DNA of 64,000 bases, taken from the NCBI GenBank assembly GCA_009746045.1, contig RPFO01000199.1, positions 102,001 through 166,000 on the forward strand, written 5' to 3'. Below are positions 32,101 to 42,812 of this stretch, in pieces (the stretch's first letter is position 1; each line of letters opens with the position of its first letter). The notes below the pieces were generated by a model that saw nothing but the letters and a program-made list of their open reading frames with translations, was not told the DNA's origin and did no database searches. The position numbers and the translations under genes are program-made. The DNA is from Mesostigma viride. Taxonomy: Eukaryota > Streptophyta > Mesostigmatophyceae > Mesostigmatales > Mesostigmataceae.

Positions 32101-35100
32101 TGCCTCCATTGAGGGTGATCCCTCATACGCATGGTGGGAGAGGTCGCAGCAGTAGTGCTGACATCAGGACACTCCTGGCCGCTAGGAACAAACACCCGGT
32201 CATACGATTTTTGTTTTTTGCTAGACCTTCAAGGTCTCGCTCTGAACGTTAGCCATCCATAGCTTCAACTTGCCCGTCTACACATTTCCACCTCCATCAT
32301 TTCCACCGTCCTGAACGACTCGACAAACGCGGATAAGATAACAGCAGGCTCGAGCTACCATGGTCCGGATTCTCTCGATTTCTGGCCTGCGCTGGTTGTC
32401 TCCTTGATATCAAGTGGGTTGGCCAAGACCCCCATGCCCATGCTCCGGTCTTTACGGCCCCTGGTGTTGCGCTGCTCGCTCCCTGATGGGCCCGCCTGGC
32501 TGTTTCCAATATCACTATGTGCGGCGGTTCGATGGCTCCCTTGGTCTTGTCCAGGCAGCTCCCCACCACTGCCACCGCCACCGCCACTGCCACCGCGGAC
32601 ATGCTCGTGCGCCCCTGGTTTTTCAGCCTTCTTGCCTCAACACCGCCCTCGCTGTGTTTTTTGGCGCCTGGCACCTTCACCCTTGGCAGCTTCCTCATCC
32701 CCCCCCTGCATGTGCGCTCTGCCACCCACCCCCCAGGCGGCGGCGGTGTCGGCGGACGGTGCGGGCAAGCTGGTGCGGGACATCCTGGAGAGCAAGAAGG
32801 AGCTGGAGAGCAAGGTGGGTGCGAGGGGGGACAATGTGTGTGTGCACCTTGTCGGCGACATGCACCCGGCGGTGCAGGTGCGCACATAGGGACGAAGCAG
32901 CCCCCATCATTTGGCCACTTTATGCCATTCGGCCCTCCAGGCCCAGGGGTGCTACCAAGGAGGCAGAGTGTTTGGCCAGGTTGGGGTCCCTCTCACGGTT
33001 ATATGGCTGCCAAACGCCACGGAAGTTGATGCTGGCTGGTGATGCGCTTTCCAACTGTCGGGTGCCCCCACACCTGCCCTGCCACCCCACATTTATGCGC
33101 GCATCTGCATGTGTGCAGGAGGAGAGTGAGGACAGCCGTGACAGCGGCGGCGGCATCATCATGGGCCGCAACCGCAAGAAGAAGGACGACGTGAAGAAGG
33201 AGGAGCTGGCGCGCATGCGCGAGTGCATCCAGAACCTGTGCCGCAACGCCAGCAACCTGGGCAAATCCATGGACTACATACAGGTGCGCGGGCGCTCGCA
33301 CGACAGCAGGCACGGGATATGCAGGGGATGCCCACCCAGGACGCGCGTGCCGTCCTGCAGCGCGCGGTGGCTGCGCCAAAAGGGCATGCCTTTTTAAAGC
33401 AGCAGTCTGCGCTAGCTAAAGATTACGCCTTTGTTAAGCTTGCGCTGTGGTTGATGTACACCGTCCTACCTGGCACAGGGGGCGTGTGGGGCGATCGCCA
33501 TGCAGCCACCAGGGATGCTGGTCACTATGTTTAGCGATGGGTCACTATCTTTGCATGCTGTCCGTATACTGTTAGCTACCATGCCGTGCATCCACGCTCG
33601 CGGCCGGTCCAGCCCCTCGCCGCGGTTGCGGCGTACGGTCCCTCATGTTGAGTGGGCCGTCCTGTTGTCCCCCAATGAGATCTTCGTCGTGCTTGATGCC
33701 GCCGGTGGTCTGGTGGCGTGGATACCCCCGACACAGCCCGTGGCAAGGCCAAGTAGACGTGTCTGCCTGCCGTCGGATTCCCCGCACACGTGGATGCTTT
33801 CTGGGGCCGATGGAGTGGGAGGCCTGCGACCAGCAGGGAGAGGCTCCGTTGCCGAGCCAGCATGGTGCCAGCGCTGCCCCTGGTGACCGTGCAGCGTTGT
33901 TGCAACACAGCGTGCAGGATTCTCTCTTGCAGGGGCCTTGGGGGACTGCCAGCGACGGGTGGCAGTGAGCGTTGAAGGGGGCCCCTTGTGGTCATCAGTC
34001 GGTCGGGTGTCGCAGGAACGCGGGGGTTTGAATGCATTGGTAGAACCGGTGGTGGTAGGACAGCTGGTGGCGCCTGTCACCGGTCAGGCATGCAGTTGCC
34101 TGGCTGCAGCTTGCCTGAGGGCGTACTGCCGGCTGGCACTGCCGGGCGCCCCACCTGCATGCTCTATGGTCCGTGCTGCTGCCTGCTGGATGTGTGCGGA
34201 GTGGTTCCGCTGTGCCGCGGTGGGTGGCGTGCGCCAGGTGCCACCCACCACGCTGCTGCACATGGCTACCCACAACAGGACCCCACTCACCCCACCCCAC
34301 GGCCGTGCGCGTGCCCCTTGCATGGCCTCCCCCTGCCCCCCCCCCCCCCCCCCCTTTTGCGCAGGAGGACGTGGAGAACATGCACAAGGAGTTCAAGTAC
34401 TGGGCGGCCGAGAAGCACACCTACTCGTTCAAGCTGCAGGAAGAGAAGCGGTGCGTTGGAGGGGGGGGGGGGGGGCAACTGGCAGTGCCGTGGGGCCACG
34501 CTGGGTGTGATGGACCAACTCGTGATGCGATGGGGCACGTTGTATGGCACAAGGGCACGGTGAGGCCACCCCTTATGCCATGCCGGCACGTTCGGCCATA
34601 CCCTTAGCCCTGTCTACGCACTGGGCCGGCAGATTATCACACACATGGCAGCATACATAGCCTTCCACCATGTCCGTGTCATTGTGCAAGCGGCGCCGCG
34701 GGCCCTCCCTTGACCGTGTATCTGCCCGTGCATGTGCTGCGGGATGCGTGCCCTTGCCCTGGGCACAGATGGCTCAACTTTGTCTCCCCTGTCCCCACCC
34801 CACCCTGTTGCATGGCGTGTCGATGGCAGCATATCGGAGGAGCTGATGAACGCGCCTGCCGCGCAGTTCAACGACCTGCACGAGGAGATCAAGCAGGTCA
34901 AGTCGCGCATCAACGGGCTCAAGGCACAGGTGCGCTCATGCACCGATGGCACATGCACACGCACACGCACACACACACGCACGCATGGCTGCTGGCAGTG
35001 GGAGTTGGCCTGCCGCTGGCAGGGAGCATGTATGCATGGACTCTCCCTGCATTGGGCGCCTGAGAATGGATCTTGCAGGCATGATCTGGGCGGGTGCAAT

Positions 35101-35652
35101 CATCATGATTTGCATGGCGTTTTGTGTGCCTGCACCAACGCACCTCGCGTCACGGCCACGCCTATCAACTCCGCGAGTGTGCGTCTGTCTTGTGCATGTA
35201 AGGAGGCACATCCCACCAGTACATGTGGACAGCATGTCCTCGACTATGTCCCCTACGACCCGTGGGGGGTGTTCCAGGATGATGGTTGAGCCGGGAATGG
35301 AGCTCATGTCCTGTGCAGACCAGCGCCCGACCAGTCTTGCATGTCGGCGCTTGCTGTGGGCTCAAGGCCACCCATCCGACCAGATTGTCTGCGTTTGCCC
35401 ACTGTGCTGTCCTGCCTGCCACTGTTTGGTCATGATGCTGTCCTGCCCGATACTGTTTGGTCATTATGCTGTCCTGCCCGCCACTGTTTGGTCACTGTGC
35501 TGTCCTGTCCGCCACTGTTTGGTCACTGTGCCGGGAACCATGCACTGTTTGGTCACTGTGCTGGTCACTGTCCGCGACGCGTTCAGATCTTGAGGAATGA
35601 CGAGACGATCGCAAACCTGCTGACGATGGTGGTGTCCGGGTCATCGAAGTAG
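26195..35652 (+). CDS. IFT54: Intraflagellar transport protein IFT54 (TRAF3IP1/MIP-T3 family), 14 exons, 523 aa
   Basis: IFT54 is a subunit of the IFT-B complex (IFT20/54/57/38 side), binds tubulin and kinesin-II, and is needed to build cilia. Exons: 26195-26314, 26659-26727, 27885-27974, 28562-28606, 29355-29473, 29973-30079, 30700-30924, 31301-31428, 31748-31921, 32737-32814, 33119-33283, 34365-34450, 34830-34929, 35587-35652. Total 1572 nt, all junctions GT-AG, phases consistent. Residues 1-125 form the CH-like N-terminal domain ([63 protein letters not shown]). Residues of about 126-360 are a disordered Pro/Ala/Lys/acidic linker, shorter than in animals. The C-terminal coiled coil that pairs with IFT20 in other species includes [29 protein letters not shown] and [20 protein letters not shown]. 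Exon 1 (40 codons) is too short for simple ORF calling. Exon 8 has a TAGCAG tandem acceptor (31301 or 31304). Confidence 0.93.
26820..26882. repeat. GT-rich microsatellite in IFT54 intron 2
   Basis: An interrupted (TG)n/(TGTC)n run lies shortly after exon 2. Confidence 0.8.
28900..29066. repeat. Approx. 42 bp tandem repeat in IFT54 intron 4, about 4 copies
   Basis: The core TGTATGGCCGGTGACTGGCA is followed by TCCGCTGGGTGTCTTTATGG. The first unit is shorter and degenerate. Confidence 0.85.
32085..32406 (+). mobile_element. Element D copy in IFT54 intron 9
   Basis: This is a diverged D copy (GTGGGAGAGGTCGCAGCAGT through GCTGGTTGTCTCCTTGA) in the same orientation as the gene. It is about 300 bp long and diverged at many positions, so older than the 2748-3319 copy. 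A short direct repeat (CTCCATTGAGGGTGAT, twice at 32061-32120) precedes it. Confidence 0.65.
35400..35572. repeat. Approx. 31 bp repeat in IFT54 intron 13
   Basis: About five imperfect copies of CTGTCCTGCCCGCCACTGTT followed by TGGTCATTATG lie just before the last exon. The final copies lose the first half. Confidence 0.8.
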
Positions 35653-35989
35653 AGGCCCACATGCAGCACAAGCCTCCATGCGGCCCAGGTTGGGTGGCAC
35701 GCCTCCAAGCCAGCCGCCCTGGCAGCATGCTTCAGGCATGTGCTGGTGCTGTGATGATTACAGAATGGTACATTATTGCGAATGTGGACAAACTTGATGA
35801 GATTTGGATCGGAAGGGGATGGGTAGGCCCTGGGATGTGCTTTATGTCAAGTGGGAATTGGCGGAGAGCCACGCTGGTTGTCAAAATTCTTGCAAGCAGG
35901 ACAGCCATATCCTGCGTCGGCCAGGTGCAAGAGGCAAGTCCTTAGACGCTACCTTGGGTGGGCCTGCAAGTATAGGTGCAGTCACGTAA
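35653..35989. other. Downstream flank of IFT54, nothing further recognised
   Basis: This holds the 3' UTR and then unique sequence up to the LINE E tail. No ORF or repeat could be supported. Confidence 0.3.
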
Positions 35990-36245
35990 GTACTTCGTGC
36001 AGTCACGTAAGTCTTTCGTGCCATGCGCAGAGGCATGCCACGGAGTACTGCGCTTATCCCATACTACTGTAATAACACAAAAGTTACTTGTCATGGAGCA
36101 CCATGCTATGAATTCTCATTATAATACTACTAGCAGTAACAAAAATATCGTCTGTATTATGTCCCAACCCTATCGAGGAGTTAAACCTCATCCGAGCTGT
36201 CTTCTATGGCAATGGCTGATGAGGCGGTAGTCTAGCAGCTGGATC
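35990..36245 (-). mobile_element. LINE E 3' end (minus strand)
   Basis: On minus this reads the C-terminal acidic codons (GAAGACAGCTCGGATGAGG), a diverged 3' UTR, then AGTACTCCGTGGCATGCC, TGCGCATGGCACG and an ACTTACGTGACTGC-type tail repeated twice. The tail differs from the usual (ACTT)n. Confidence 0.6.
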
Positions 36246-36284
36246 CTCAGGCAAGAACTTCTAGGGCAATGACTTGTATCTTAG

Positions 36285-36670
36285 GGCTCCCCCAGTGTCG
36301 AGCTCAACGAGGTCTGTGTGTAGGGAGACGACAAGGCCAGCCGTTCAGGGAGGTGCATGCACCTGTCGCACAAGACAGCAGTTAGACAAATCAGCATATC
36401 AAAGAGACAACCAACGCATGGGCCAGAAATCTTGAAGAAACAGGGACATGCTCCCCCAGTGTCTAGCTCCATGGGCGGCGAGGGCTGTCGGTGTAGGGAG
36501 ACGACAAGGCCAGCCGTTCAGGGAGGTGCGCATGCACCTGTCGCACAAGACAGCAGTTATAGACAAATCAGCATATCAAAGAGACAACCAGCGCAGGCCA
36601 GAAATCTGGAAGAAATTACAGCCAGGACCATGACGTAGCTCGAGCCTGCTGTTATCATATCCGTGTAACA
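36285..36670 (+). repeat. Approx. 165 bp tandem duplication containing element D ends
   Basis: GCTCCCCCAGTGTCGAGCTC to the D start (ATCAAAGAGACAACCAACGC) is repeated once at about 36451-36605 with small changes. Both copies share AGGGAGACGACAAGGCCAGC and CACCTGTCGCACAAGACAGC. Each unit runs into the constant end of D (minus orientation), so D was present before the duplication. Confidence 0.7.
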
Positions 36671-37124
36671 GCATATCGCAGCAGCCCTTTAGTCCTTGTC
36701 AATCATGCGGGTGCAGAGCACTGACACTCCCTCAAGCCCGGCCCACACCCTTGAGCGATTGTGATATCAGCGGACAACTGAACCCGCACATGCTTGACAT
36801 CCCAAAGGTGAGCTAACGGAAGTGCATAAGTCAACTGACAGTTGTGATGCCACCGGCCAGCGGGCTACATAATGAGTCTGCCGTCAGTAGGTCACAGTCA
36901 TTGATTAATGAATTAACTAGCGTCACGTGGCCCACCTTTGTACTCCACTGGTGCCAATACAGAGTAAAGGAACCTTCAACCCCTATACACAATGAGAAAG
37001 AGGGGGGACGCCCGAGCTTCTCTCACTGCCACAGTTAAGTGGGCAGGCCACACAGCGCTCTCTCCACAGCAGGGTGCCGGGGCGCAACATAGCTGTTGGT
37101 GCAATACAACCATGTCTAGTACCA
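36671..37124. other. Unique spacer in the second retroelement island
   Basis: No supported gene or repeat. The sequence is moderately AT-rich with short ORFs only. Confidence 0.3.
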
Positions 37125-37240
37125 TACTGAGTTCTCCATTCATATTCATCATTCTGAACGACTCGAAAACGCGGGCAAGATAACGGCAGGCTCGAGCTAC
37201 CATGGTCTGGATTCTCCCGATTTCTGGTTGTCTCCTTGAC
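37125..37240 (+). mobile_element. Element D, short 5'-truncated copy
   Basis: The match runs from CCATTCATATTCATCATTCT to the constant end GGTTGTCTCCTTGA, with a small deletion (the GGCCTGCGC just before the end is missing). Confidence 0.6.
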
Positions 37241-37367
37241 AATGAGCCATGGCTGAAAATGCCATCACATAGAATCTAAACAACTAGAGATAAGTGGCTA
37301 TGCTGAGCTATATAATATGCTCTATTCTGATGTGCAAGGATGTCTACGCTGTCCCATTCCAATTGCC

Positions 37368-39343
37368 TTCATGTCCGGACGAACGAACGAAAAGGAGTTC
37401 AGATCTTTTGCGTCTGAGCCCCAAATTCGGTCAGACCACTTGCATTCGATGCGCCTTTCTAAGACGCACTTGCCAGTATAAACGGTTACGGCTGCCACGC
37501 AGTATAGACAAAGTTACGCACGTGACCAGCTATGACGACTACCGAAGCAAAACGAGGGCTGGAAAAGGAGCTGGCACAGCTTCCCAGCGCCCAGCCCAAC
37601 CCTCTCGCCCTCGCCATTGTTCAGCCGCCAGGCTTACCCGCCAACCAGCCGTCTGGGCCTGCCAACCCACCGCCAGCAAACCCATCGCCCAGCGCCTCGC
37701 CCGAGCCCAAGAAACCCTGCCACGAACCCAAATGGCGAAAGTACCTACCAGATTTCGAAAGCTTTTCTTTCACCAACTGGCTGGAACTGACCAAAGACGA
37801 ATGCGCCGAAATAGTGCGTTTCTTATCATAGGAACGCAAGCTCCATGGGGCCGTAGGGCCCATCCCCGCCGACGACCTGGAGAGGTTCCTTGCCAGGCCA
37901 GAGCTCAACCACCGCATCGCCATCATGTGCAGCTACTTCCAGCTACCTATGAGCAGAATTGTCGCCAGGATCCGCACCCCAGCCCAGCCTGCGCGGCCGA
38001 CAGCCACATCGGCTTCCTCCCTCTGCAAGGATGACATCCGAGCAGTGCTGGAGGAGCACGTGACCTGGCCGTTGGCCGAGAAGCTGACCTCGCTGAACAC
38101 GACGCTCAACACGGTGGAAGCCCGGGTCTCCAACGTGGAAACCAAGGTCGTCCACAAGCTACAACCCCAGTTCACGGCGCTACACACCGCGGCGCAGGCT
38201 TCGGAAATGCATGCTGCACTTGTCTCTCGCCTTAACCAGGTGGAGGGCAAGTGTGGCATGCTCCTGAAGAAGCTTGAGGCCATCACCGCCCACACCGAGG
38301 CCCTGGCCACACAGGTCCCAAAGCTAGCGGAGCAGACGGCCACCATTGCCTCCCAGCCACCCCGGCAGGATGCTGGCGACCTCCCGCCGCTCTCCTACGC
38401 GGACCTGCTGCGGTCAGCGACCGCCTCCACCACCGACGCCATCGCCACAAAGCTCCAGGAGCTGGAGGACCACCGCCAGGCCCAGCAACGGGAGGTCACC
38501 GACCGCGCTCGCCGCGAGTGCCGAGTGGTGCTACGTCGCTTCCCCCAGAAGCCAGGTGAGACGTCAACCTCTCTTGCTGACGAGCTCAAGAACCAGCTTC
38601 TTACCCTCATGGGCCTGTTAGGTGAGGTAGAACTGCGTGGGTGCCACCGCCTTCCCCACTCACGGGACAAGGCGGCTCCCCCACCAGTCCTACTCACCTT
38701 CCCCTCCCCTGAGGATAAGCAGCGGTTCCTCTCTCGTCGCAAGCGGTTGCACGACCTCACCTGGACGCTGGATGACGACCTCACCCCCGCTCAGCAACAG
38801 CAGCGACGCGACCTGTGGCCGGAATACCTCCGCCATAAGCAGGACCCCCAGAAGCCCAAGGTGTACTGGAGGGGCGGGGACCTGATGATCAACCACAAGA
38901 TGTGGACGCCCCCAGCGGGCTAGACTAGCAATAGCCCTAGCTTGTAACCATTGGCGTCACTGCCGCTAAGGCAGCCATGCCTAGAATGTTGCCTAGCTGT
39001 GCCAACACACCCAGTCACGTGCCGCCAACGCACGGTACACAACCAGCCATAGCCTTAGCCTAGTCCTAGTACAGCCATGCTACGCCCTGGCTATGTTCAG
39101 ATTACTTGCCCACGCTCCTTGCTATGATATGCTCACATGGGTCTTATTGCACCCACAGTTTGCCGGATCGTTAGCCTGCCTTAGCTAGCCGCGCCCGATT
39201 GCAGCTGTGGCATGCCTTTGGCATGAAGGAGACTGGGGGTCTCTGCCCTTTCTCCTGTAGTGCACACACAGGGATTAAAAGCACTTCGGTGCTCCGTGAC
39301 TCCCCAACGGGAGCACGAGTTTAATTAATTAATTAATTAATTA
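37368..39343 (+). mobile_element. Element A copy 2 (about 1976 bp)
   Basis: The copy is flanked by the 12 bp duplication ATTCCAATTGCC (37356-37367 and 39344-39355). From GGAGTTCAGATC (37394) to the hairpin it is nearly identical to copy 1. The first 26 bases differ, copy 1 having an extra duplicated TGGCTGACGGCGG block. The tail is (TTAA)n at about 39321-39343. Confidence 0.85.
37532..38923 (+). pseudogene. ORF1p-like gene of element A copy 2, one in-frame stop
   Basis: The frame is collinear with 480-1874 over its full length and shows about a dozen differences. A C-to-T change turns CAG into TAG at 37829-37831 after residue 99, in the globular N-terminal part. One Met codon in the Pro-rich region is missing (PGLPANQPSG). 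The part behind the stop, from the coiled coil on, remains open and could start at the ATG at 37925. High identity implies both copies moved recently. Confidence 0.8.
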
Positions 39344-39439
39344 ATTCCAATTGCCCCCATATTTAGACAACAAGCTTGCTCTATCCCAGGGGAGGCCGGG
39401 GGGGCTTCCACAGTTTGTTGTTTACATAAAGCGCTGGTT

Positions 39440-39575
39440 GTCTCCTTGATAAAGGTCCCCGCCCCGCCAGCACACTTGGGGCTTCTCGGGGCTGGACTTG
39501 TGGCGGATGAAGTTGGGCCAGTGGTCACGGCGTTGCTGCTGCTGGGCTGGCATCAGGTCGTCGTCAAGCAACCAC
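39440..39575 (-). pseudogene. ORF1p-like C-terminal fragment of a third subfamily
   Basis: On minus it reads LDDDLMPAQQQQRRDHWPNF, then VCWRGGDL. This is related to element A's C-terminal domain but distinct. It then runs straight into TATCAAGGAGACAACCAGCG, the constant end of element D. The remaining codons and any 3' end are missing. Confidence 0.6.
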
Positions 39576-39639
39576 TGTCATGAACCTGCCACTATATACT
39601 GACTTTTCATCAATAGCGGTTTGTCTCACTGGATGACAG

Positions 39640-39739
39640 AGCACCGCTGGCCTGCGCGCGCGGCAAGTGATGGAGGCATACTATACCATGGTCCGAATTC
39701 TCCCGATTTCTGGCATGCACTGTTTGTCTCCTTGAAAAG
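39640..39739 (+). mobile_element. Element D, minimal copy (about 75 bp)
   Basis: ACCATGGTCCGAATTCTCCC to TGTTTGTCTCCTTGA matches the D 3' end. Preceding sequence is unrelated. Confidence 0.5.
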
Positions 39740-40129
39740 AAGTTAGACCAGTGCTTTTCTTGGATGTTTGGCCGTACATTGGCCGGATCAGTCATTTCCG
39801 TGCCATGCCAGTAAGAGGCCCGTTCAAGCAGTTCAGTTTCATGGCACTAGGCACTTCCTTGCTTGATAAACTACTACTTGCTTGATATACTTGCGGGTTA
39901 CGTGGGTGAACCCTGGGTACGCCCCTAAAACCCCTCAGGCTACGGGAGAACTGAGCCTTTTTATTCTCCTGGGCTAATATCGGGGGTTAGCATGCAACCT
40001 ACCCCCACACCCGTCATCATGGCCGAGCGTATAGTCGTCTTAAGGATAGTCCATATGACGCGGAGTTGCTGTCTGTGACTCCAAACCTGGGCGAGTGAGT
40101 CGCGCCACTTGCCTTCGTGGGTGAAGTAT

Positions 40130-40775
40130 CCGCGTAGAAAAGTACCGCATCAGGTACTCCGTGGCATGCCTTCAGGGCATGTTCACACACTTACTTACTT
40201 ACTTGATATACAGCACTAGTTACTGGTACCAAGAGCGCCGCACCCGGGCCGGCGAGCTCGATCTACTGCGAGCTCCCTCTTGTCACCCATGCCACTGACC
40301 CGACACTGCCGCCTCCTCTTTGCCGGCCATCTCAGACTGCACAGACCATGTGAATGCCTATGTGGGCCCTGCGTGCAGGCTTAGGACTGACCAACAAGGT
40401 AGGCACCTCCTCCTATGGCAGGGTCCCCTTGTCCCAGCAACGCAACCCAATGGCAAACTTGCGCGCGCCCCGCACCGATGCGGCCGGCGTGACCTTGACC
40501 TATGTGACACAACTGCTTGAGGATGCAGGGCTTCTGAGACTGTCTTAACTGGCCGCGTCGGCATGATTGACAAGGAGAAATGGGCTGCCGTTTGCGATAA
40601 GCACCTTCCTGAGGGGCGTGCTCCTGTTTTATTCCCATGGGCCCCGCGGCCCATTGCTAGCATGCAGGGTAGAAGTCCGCAGGTGGAGGTCATTGCCCCT
40701 CAGTAGGATAGCTGCTACACTACCGCCAGCTCTTCTGCCATTACAATAGAGGACAGCTCATATGAGGATTAAAAT
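40130..40775 (+). pseudogene. LINE E tail followed by LINE E ORF2 C-terminal remnant
   Basis: 40130-40205 is an E 3' end (GTACTCCGTGGCATGCCTTC, then CTTACTTACTTACTT). 40206-40775 is another E copy containing CAAGAGCGCCGCACCCGGGC, the GACAAGGAGAAATGGGCTGC block and the acidic C-terminal codons, with several frame breaks. It is the uninterrupted counterpart of 10071-10150 plus 12361-12800. Confidence 0.65.
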
Positions 40776-40830
40776 GAAATTTAAAATTAAATTATAACAT
40801 GACTCCGTCGGGAGATCATGTAGCACATAT
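40776..40830 (-). mobile_element. Element B 3' end, diverged, cut by the LTR element
   Basis: On minus it reads ATGTGCTACATGATCTCCCG, ACGGAGTCATGTTA and then an AT-rich degenerate tail. The match stops where the LTR element starts at 40831, in the same ATGTGCTAC segment that other B copies target. Confidence 0.55.
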
Positions 40831-41934
40831 TGTTACGTCGCGTAACAATTCGTTGTAGTTACGGACGTAAATTAGGTCGTTTGCCTCGGTTGTCCCTAGG
40901 TTACGTGTAGGCTCCTACCGGGACATTATTGCCCTCGTAACAGTACTGTGGTACATTGGGTGCCGTTGGGCGCCGCGCCGCGTACTTTACTAGTGGTCCT
41001 GATCCTGTGGTAGAATGTAGTGGACCAGCGTGCATCAGTAGATGTAGTGGACCAGCGTGCATCTGTAGGCGAGGGCCATGTCGGCCCGAGCGTGTTGGAC
41101 CGTTGGTGACCATTTATGCGCGTTCTACCCCTTGTGTGTGCACTCGGCGTGTGTTAAATGAATTAACACATTTAGGCTTGGGTCACGGCAGTGTAGTTGT
41201 GTTTCCTTCCTCTATTCCTGGAGTAAACGGGTTTTGGTAAATGGTTGTATGGCGTATTATAGTAACACATACGTTAATGCATTGAGATCAGCTCCGTCAC
41301 GTTCGTCTTTCGCCAGAGGTTTGAGTAGAGGAGGCCTGACCAGTTTAGGTAGTATCAGGCCCATTAGAGGTAGAGGTGGAGGTAGATATCCGCGGCGTAA
41401 CAATGGTTCCGGAGGAACTTCAGTAGGTAGAGAACGAGACGACTATCCCTTGCCACATACACCTTTTCAAGACCCCTTCCGCGTCCAGGAAACGAAGCCG
41501 ACACTTCCTTGATAGGTAATGGGCGGGTCGCCTTCAAGCTAGGAGAGTAGTGCTGCCCGTTTCGGGACACGCTCTACCTAGAAGCTAGACCTGCTCGCAG
41601 CGGATAAACCCTTTCGTAGTTAGCCTGTCCTTCGCCTTGTTTTCCTGCTTACGGTTGTTTCCTGTCTTAGATAGGGGAGTATTACTGTTCGGAGACGATT
41701 AGCGTCGCAGTACCTACACCTTTTTCCTTGTGCTGCTGCTTTATTAGACGGCCGCACCCGCAGAGATACGGGTCGCTGTGTTAGGACGAGCGCTGGACTA
41801 TCCGGTCGCTGACTTAGGACGAGAGCTGGACAATTCCGCCCTCATTCTTCTTTCGGTGATCCAGATCGTCCAGATAAGTCGCCTACCCCTACCCCTTCTA
41901 GCTTGACGTCACAAGACCCACCAGGTGAGTTATC

Positions 41935-42327
41935 ATGAGTCAACGTCGTGTTTTTACTGCGCCTTCCCATTCATCTAGTGATAATAGCTTAGCTAAATAT
42001 TACGTAGTTATTACCCCTCAATGGTCAGCCATTTTCCTCTCTTGGTCAGATGCTAGGAAGATAGTGCAAAATCGTACATATAATGTAATTAGGTATAAGA
42101 AATTTGTTACCTTCGAGGAAGCTCAACAATTCCTTATAGACCATAGTGTATCAGATCTAGGCCTACACGTACGTTCTACTCCTCATGGTCGCCCTCCTGT
42201 AGAAGCTCTAGATTTTGCTACCCCTCCTTCGTCTCCCCCTAAGAGGGCTGCATCCTCATCTAGCTTAGATACTCCTCTCACCTTAGAATTCGGTTCCCTA
42301 TCCATTACTGTTGTTAAAAAGGATTGA
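41935..42327 (+). CDS. Small LTR-element ORF with RNase H1 N-terminal / viroplasmin-like domain (130 aa)
   Basis: Residues 21-69 read KYYVVITPQWSAIFLSWSDA, then KKFVTFEEAQQFL. This is the signature of the small fold found at the N-terminus of eukaryotic RNase H1 (RNA/DNA hybrid binding) and in the caulimovirus inclusion-body protein. The C-terminal half is Pro/Ser-rich and probably disordered. It sits upstream of gag in the same element as a separate ORF, an unusual place. A role in binding hybrid intermediates during reverse transcription is inferred. Confidence 0.65.
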   Translation: MSQRRVFTAPSHSSSDNSLAKYYVVITPQWSAIFLSWSDARKIVQNRTYNVIRYKKFVTFEEAQQFLIDHSVSDLGLHVRSTPHGRPPVEALDFATPPSSPPKRAASSSSLDTPLTLEFGSLSITVVKKD

Positions 42328-42451
42328 TTTAAATTGTTTCCTTCTTTTAAGCCATTAAAAGCTTTTTCTTTTCTTTCCTTGCCTTAAATTAGGCCTTGTC
42401 CTTTATCCTTGTTGCTTTCAGTTAGATTTCTGATCATTTACTTAAATAAAA

Positions 42452-42724
42452 ATGGATCCAGTGGGTGGTAACATGTCGCCTATACCTACCAATACTCCTA
42501 CTATGAGTAATAATAATAATAATACTAACAACCATAACAACAATCGTGGTAACCGACGGGACTCACTTGAAACGGTGCACCATCTCACTCCTCAAGGTAA
42601 TCTTCGTACCTCACCTCCTTCTCCTGTTGCTGGTGGTCGCCGTCGTCCCTCACTTACCCCTCCTACCTATGAACAACGTCAACGTATGCAGTCAGATTTA
42701 GTGATGACCCTTCCCTTACCCTGA
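42452..42724 (+). CDS. Asn/Pro-rich ORF, probable gag N-terminus in another frame
   Basis: This is a 90-codon ORF with a poly-Asn stretch. It ends 90 bp before the main gag ORF, in a different frame. A third frame (to 42969) bridges the two without a start context of its own. Two frameshifts in a formerly single gag, or a spliced leader part, would explain the arrangement. Confidence 0.4.
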   Translation: MDPVGGNMSPIPTNTPTMSNNNNNTNNHNNNRGNRRDSLETVHHLTPQGNLRTSPPSPVAGGRRRPSLTPPTYEQRQRMQSDLVMTLPLP

Positions 42725-42812
42725 ACCAGGCCCCTGCCCCTCCTGCAACCTTGGCTCAACCCTCCAGCAGGTCCTCACTAACTAACAATGTTTTAGGCCT
42801 CCTTCCCACCCT

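Noticed and set aside
33284-34364. Plus-strand frames of 107-191 codons in IFT54 intron 11 as extra exons
   Set aside because: In the family the MDYIQ and EDVENM segments are contiguous, the splice sites join them in phase, and the frames have no recognisable sequence.
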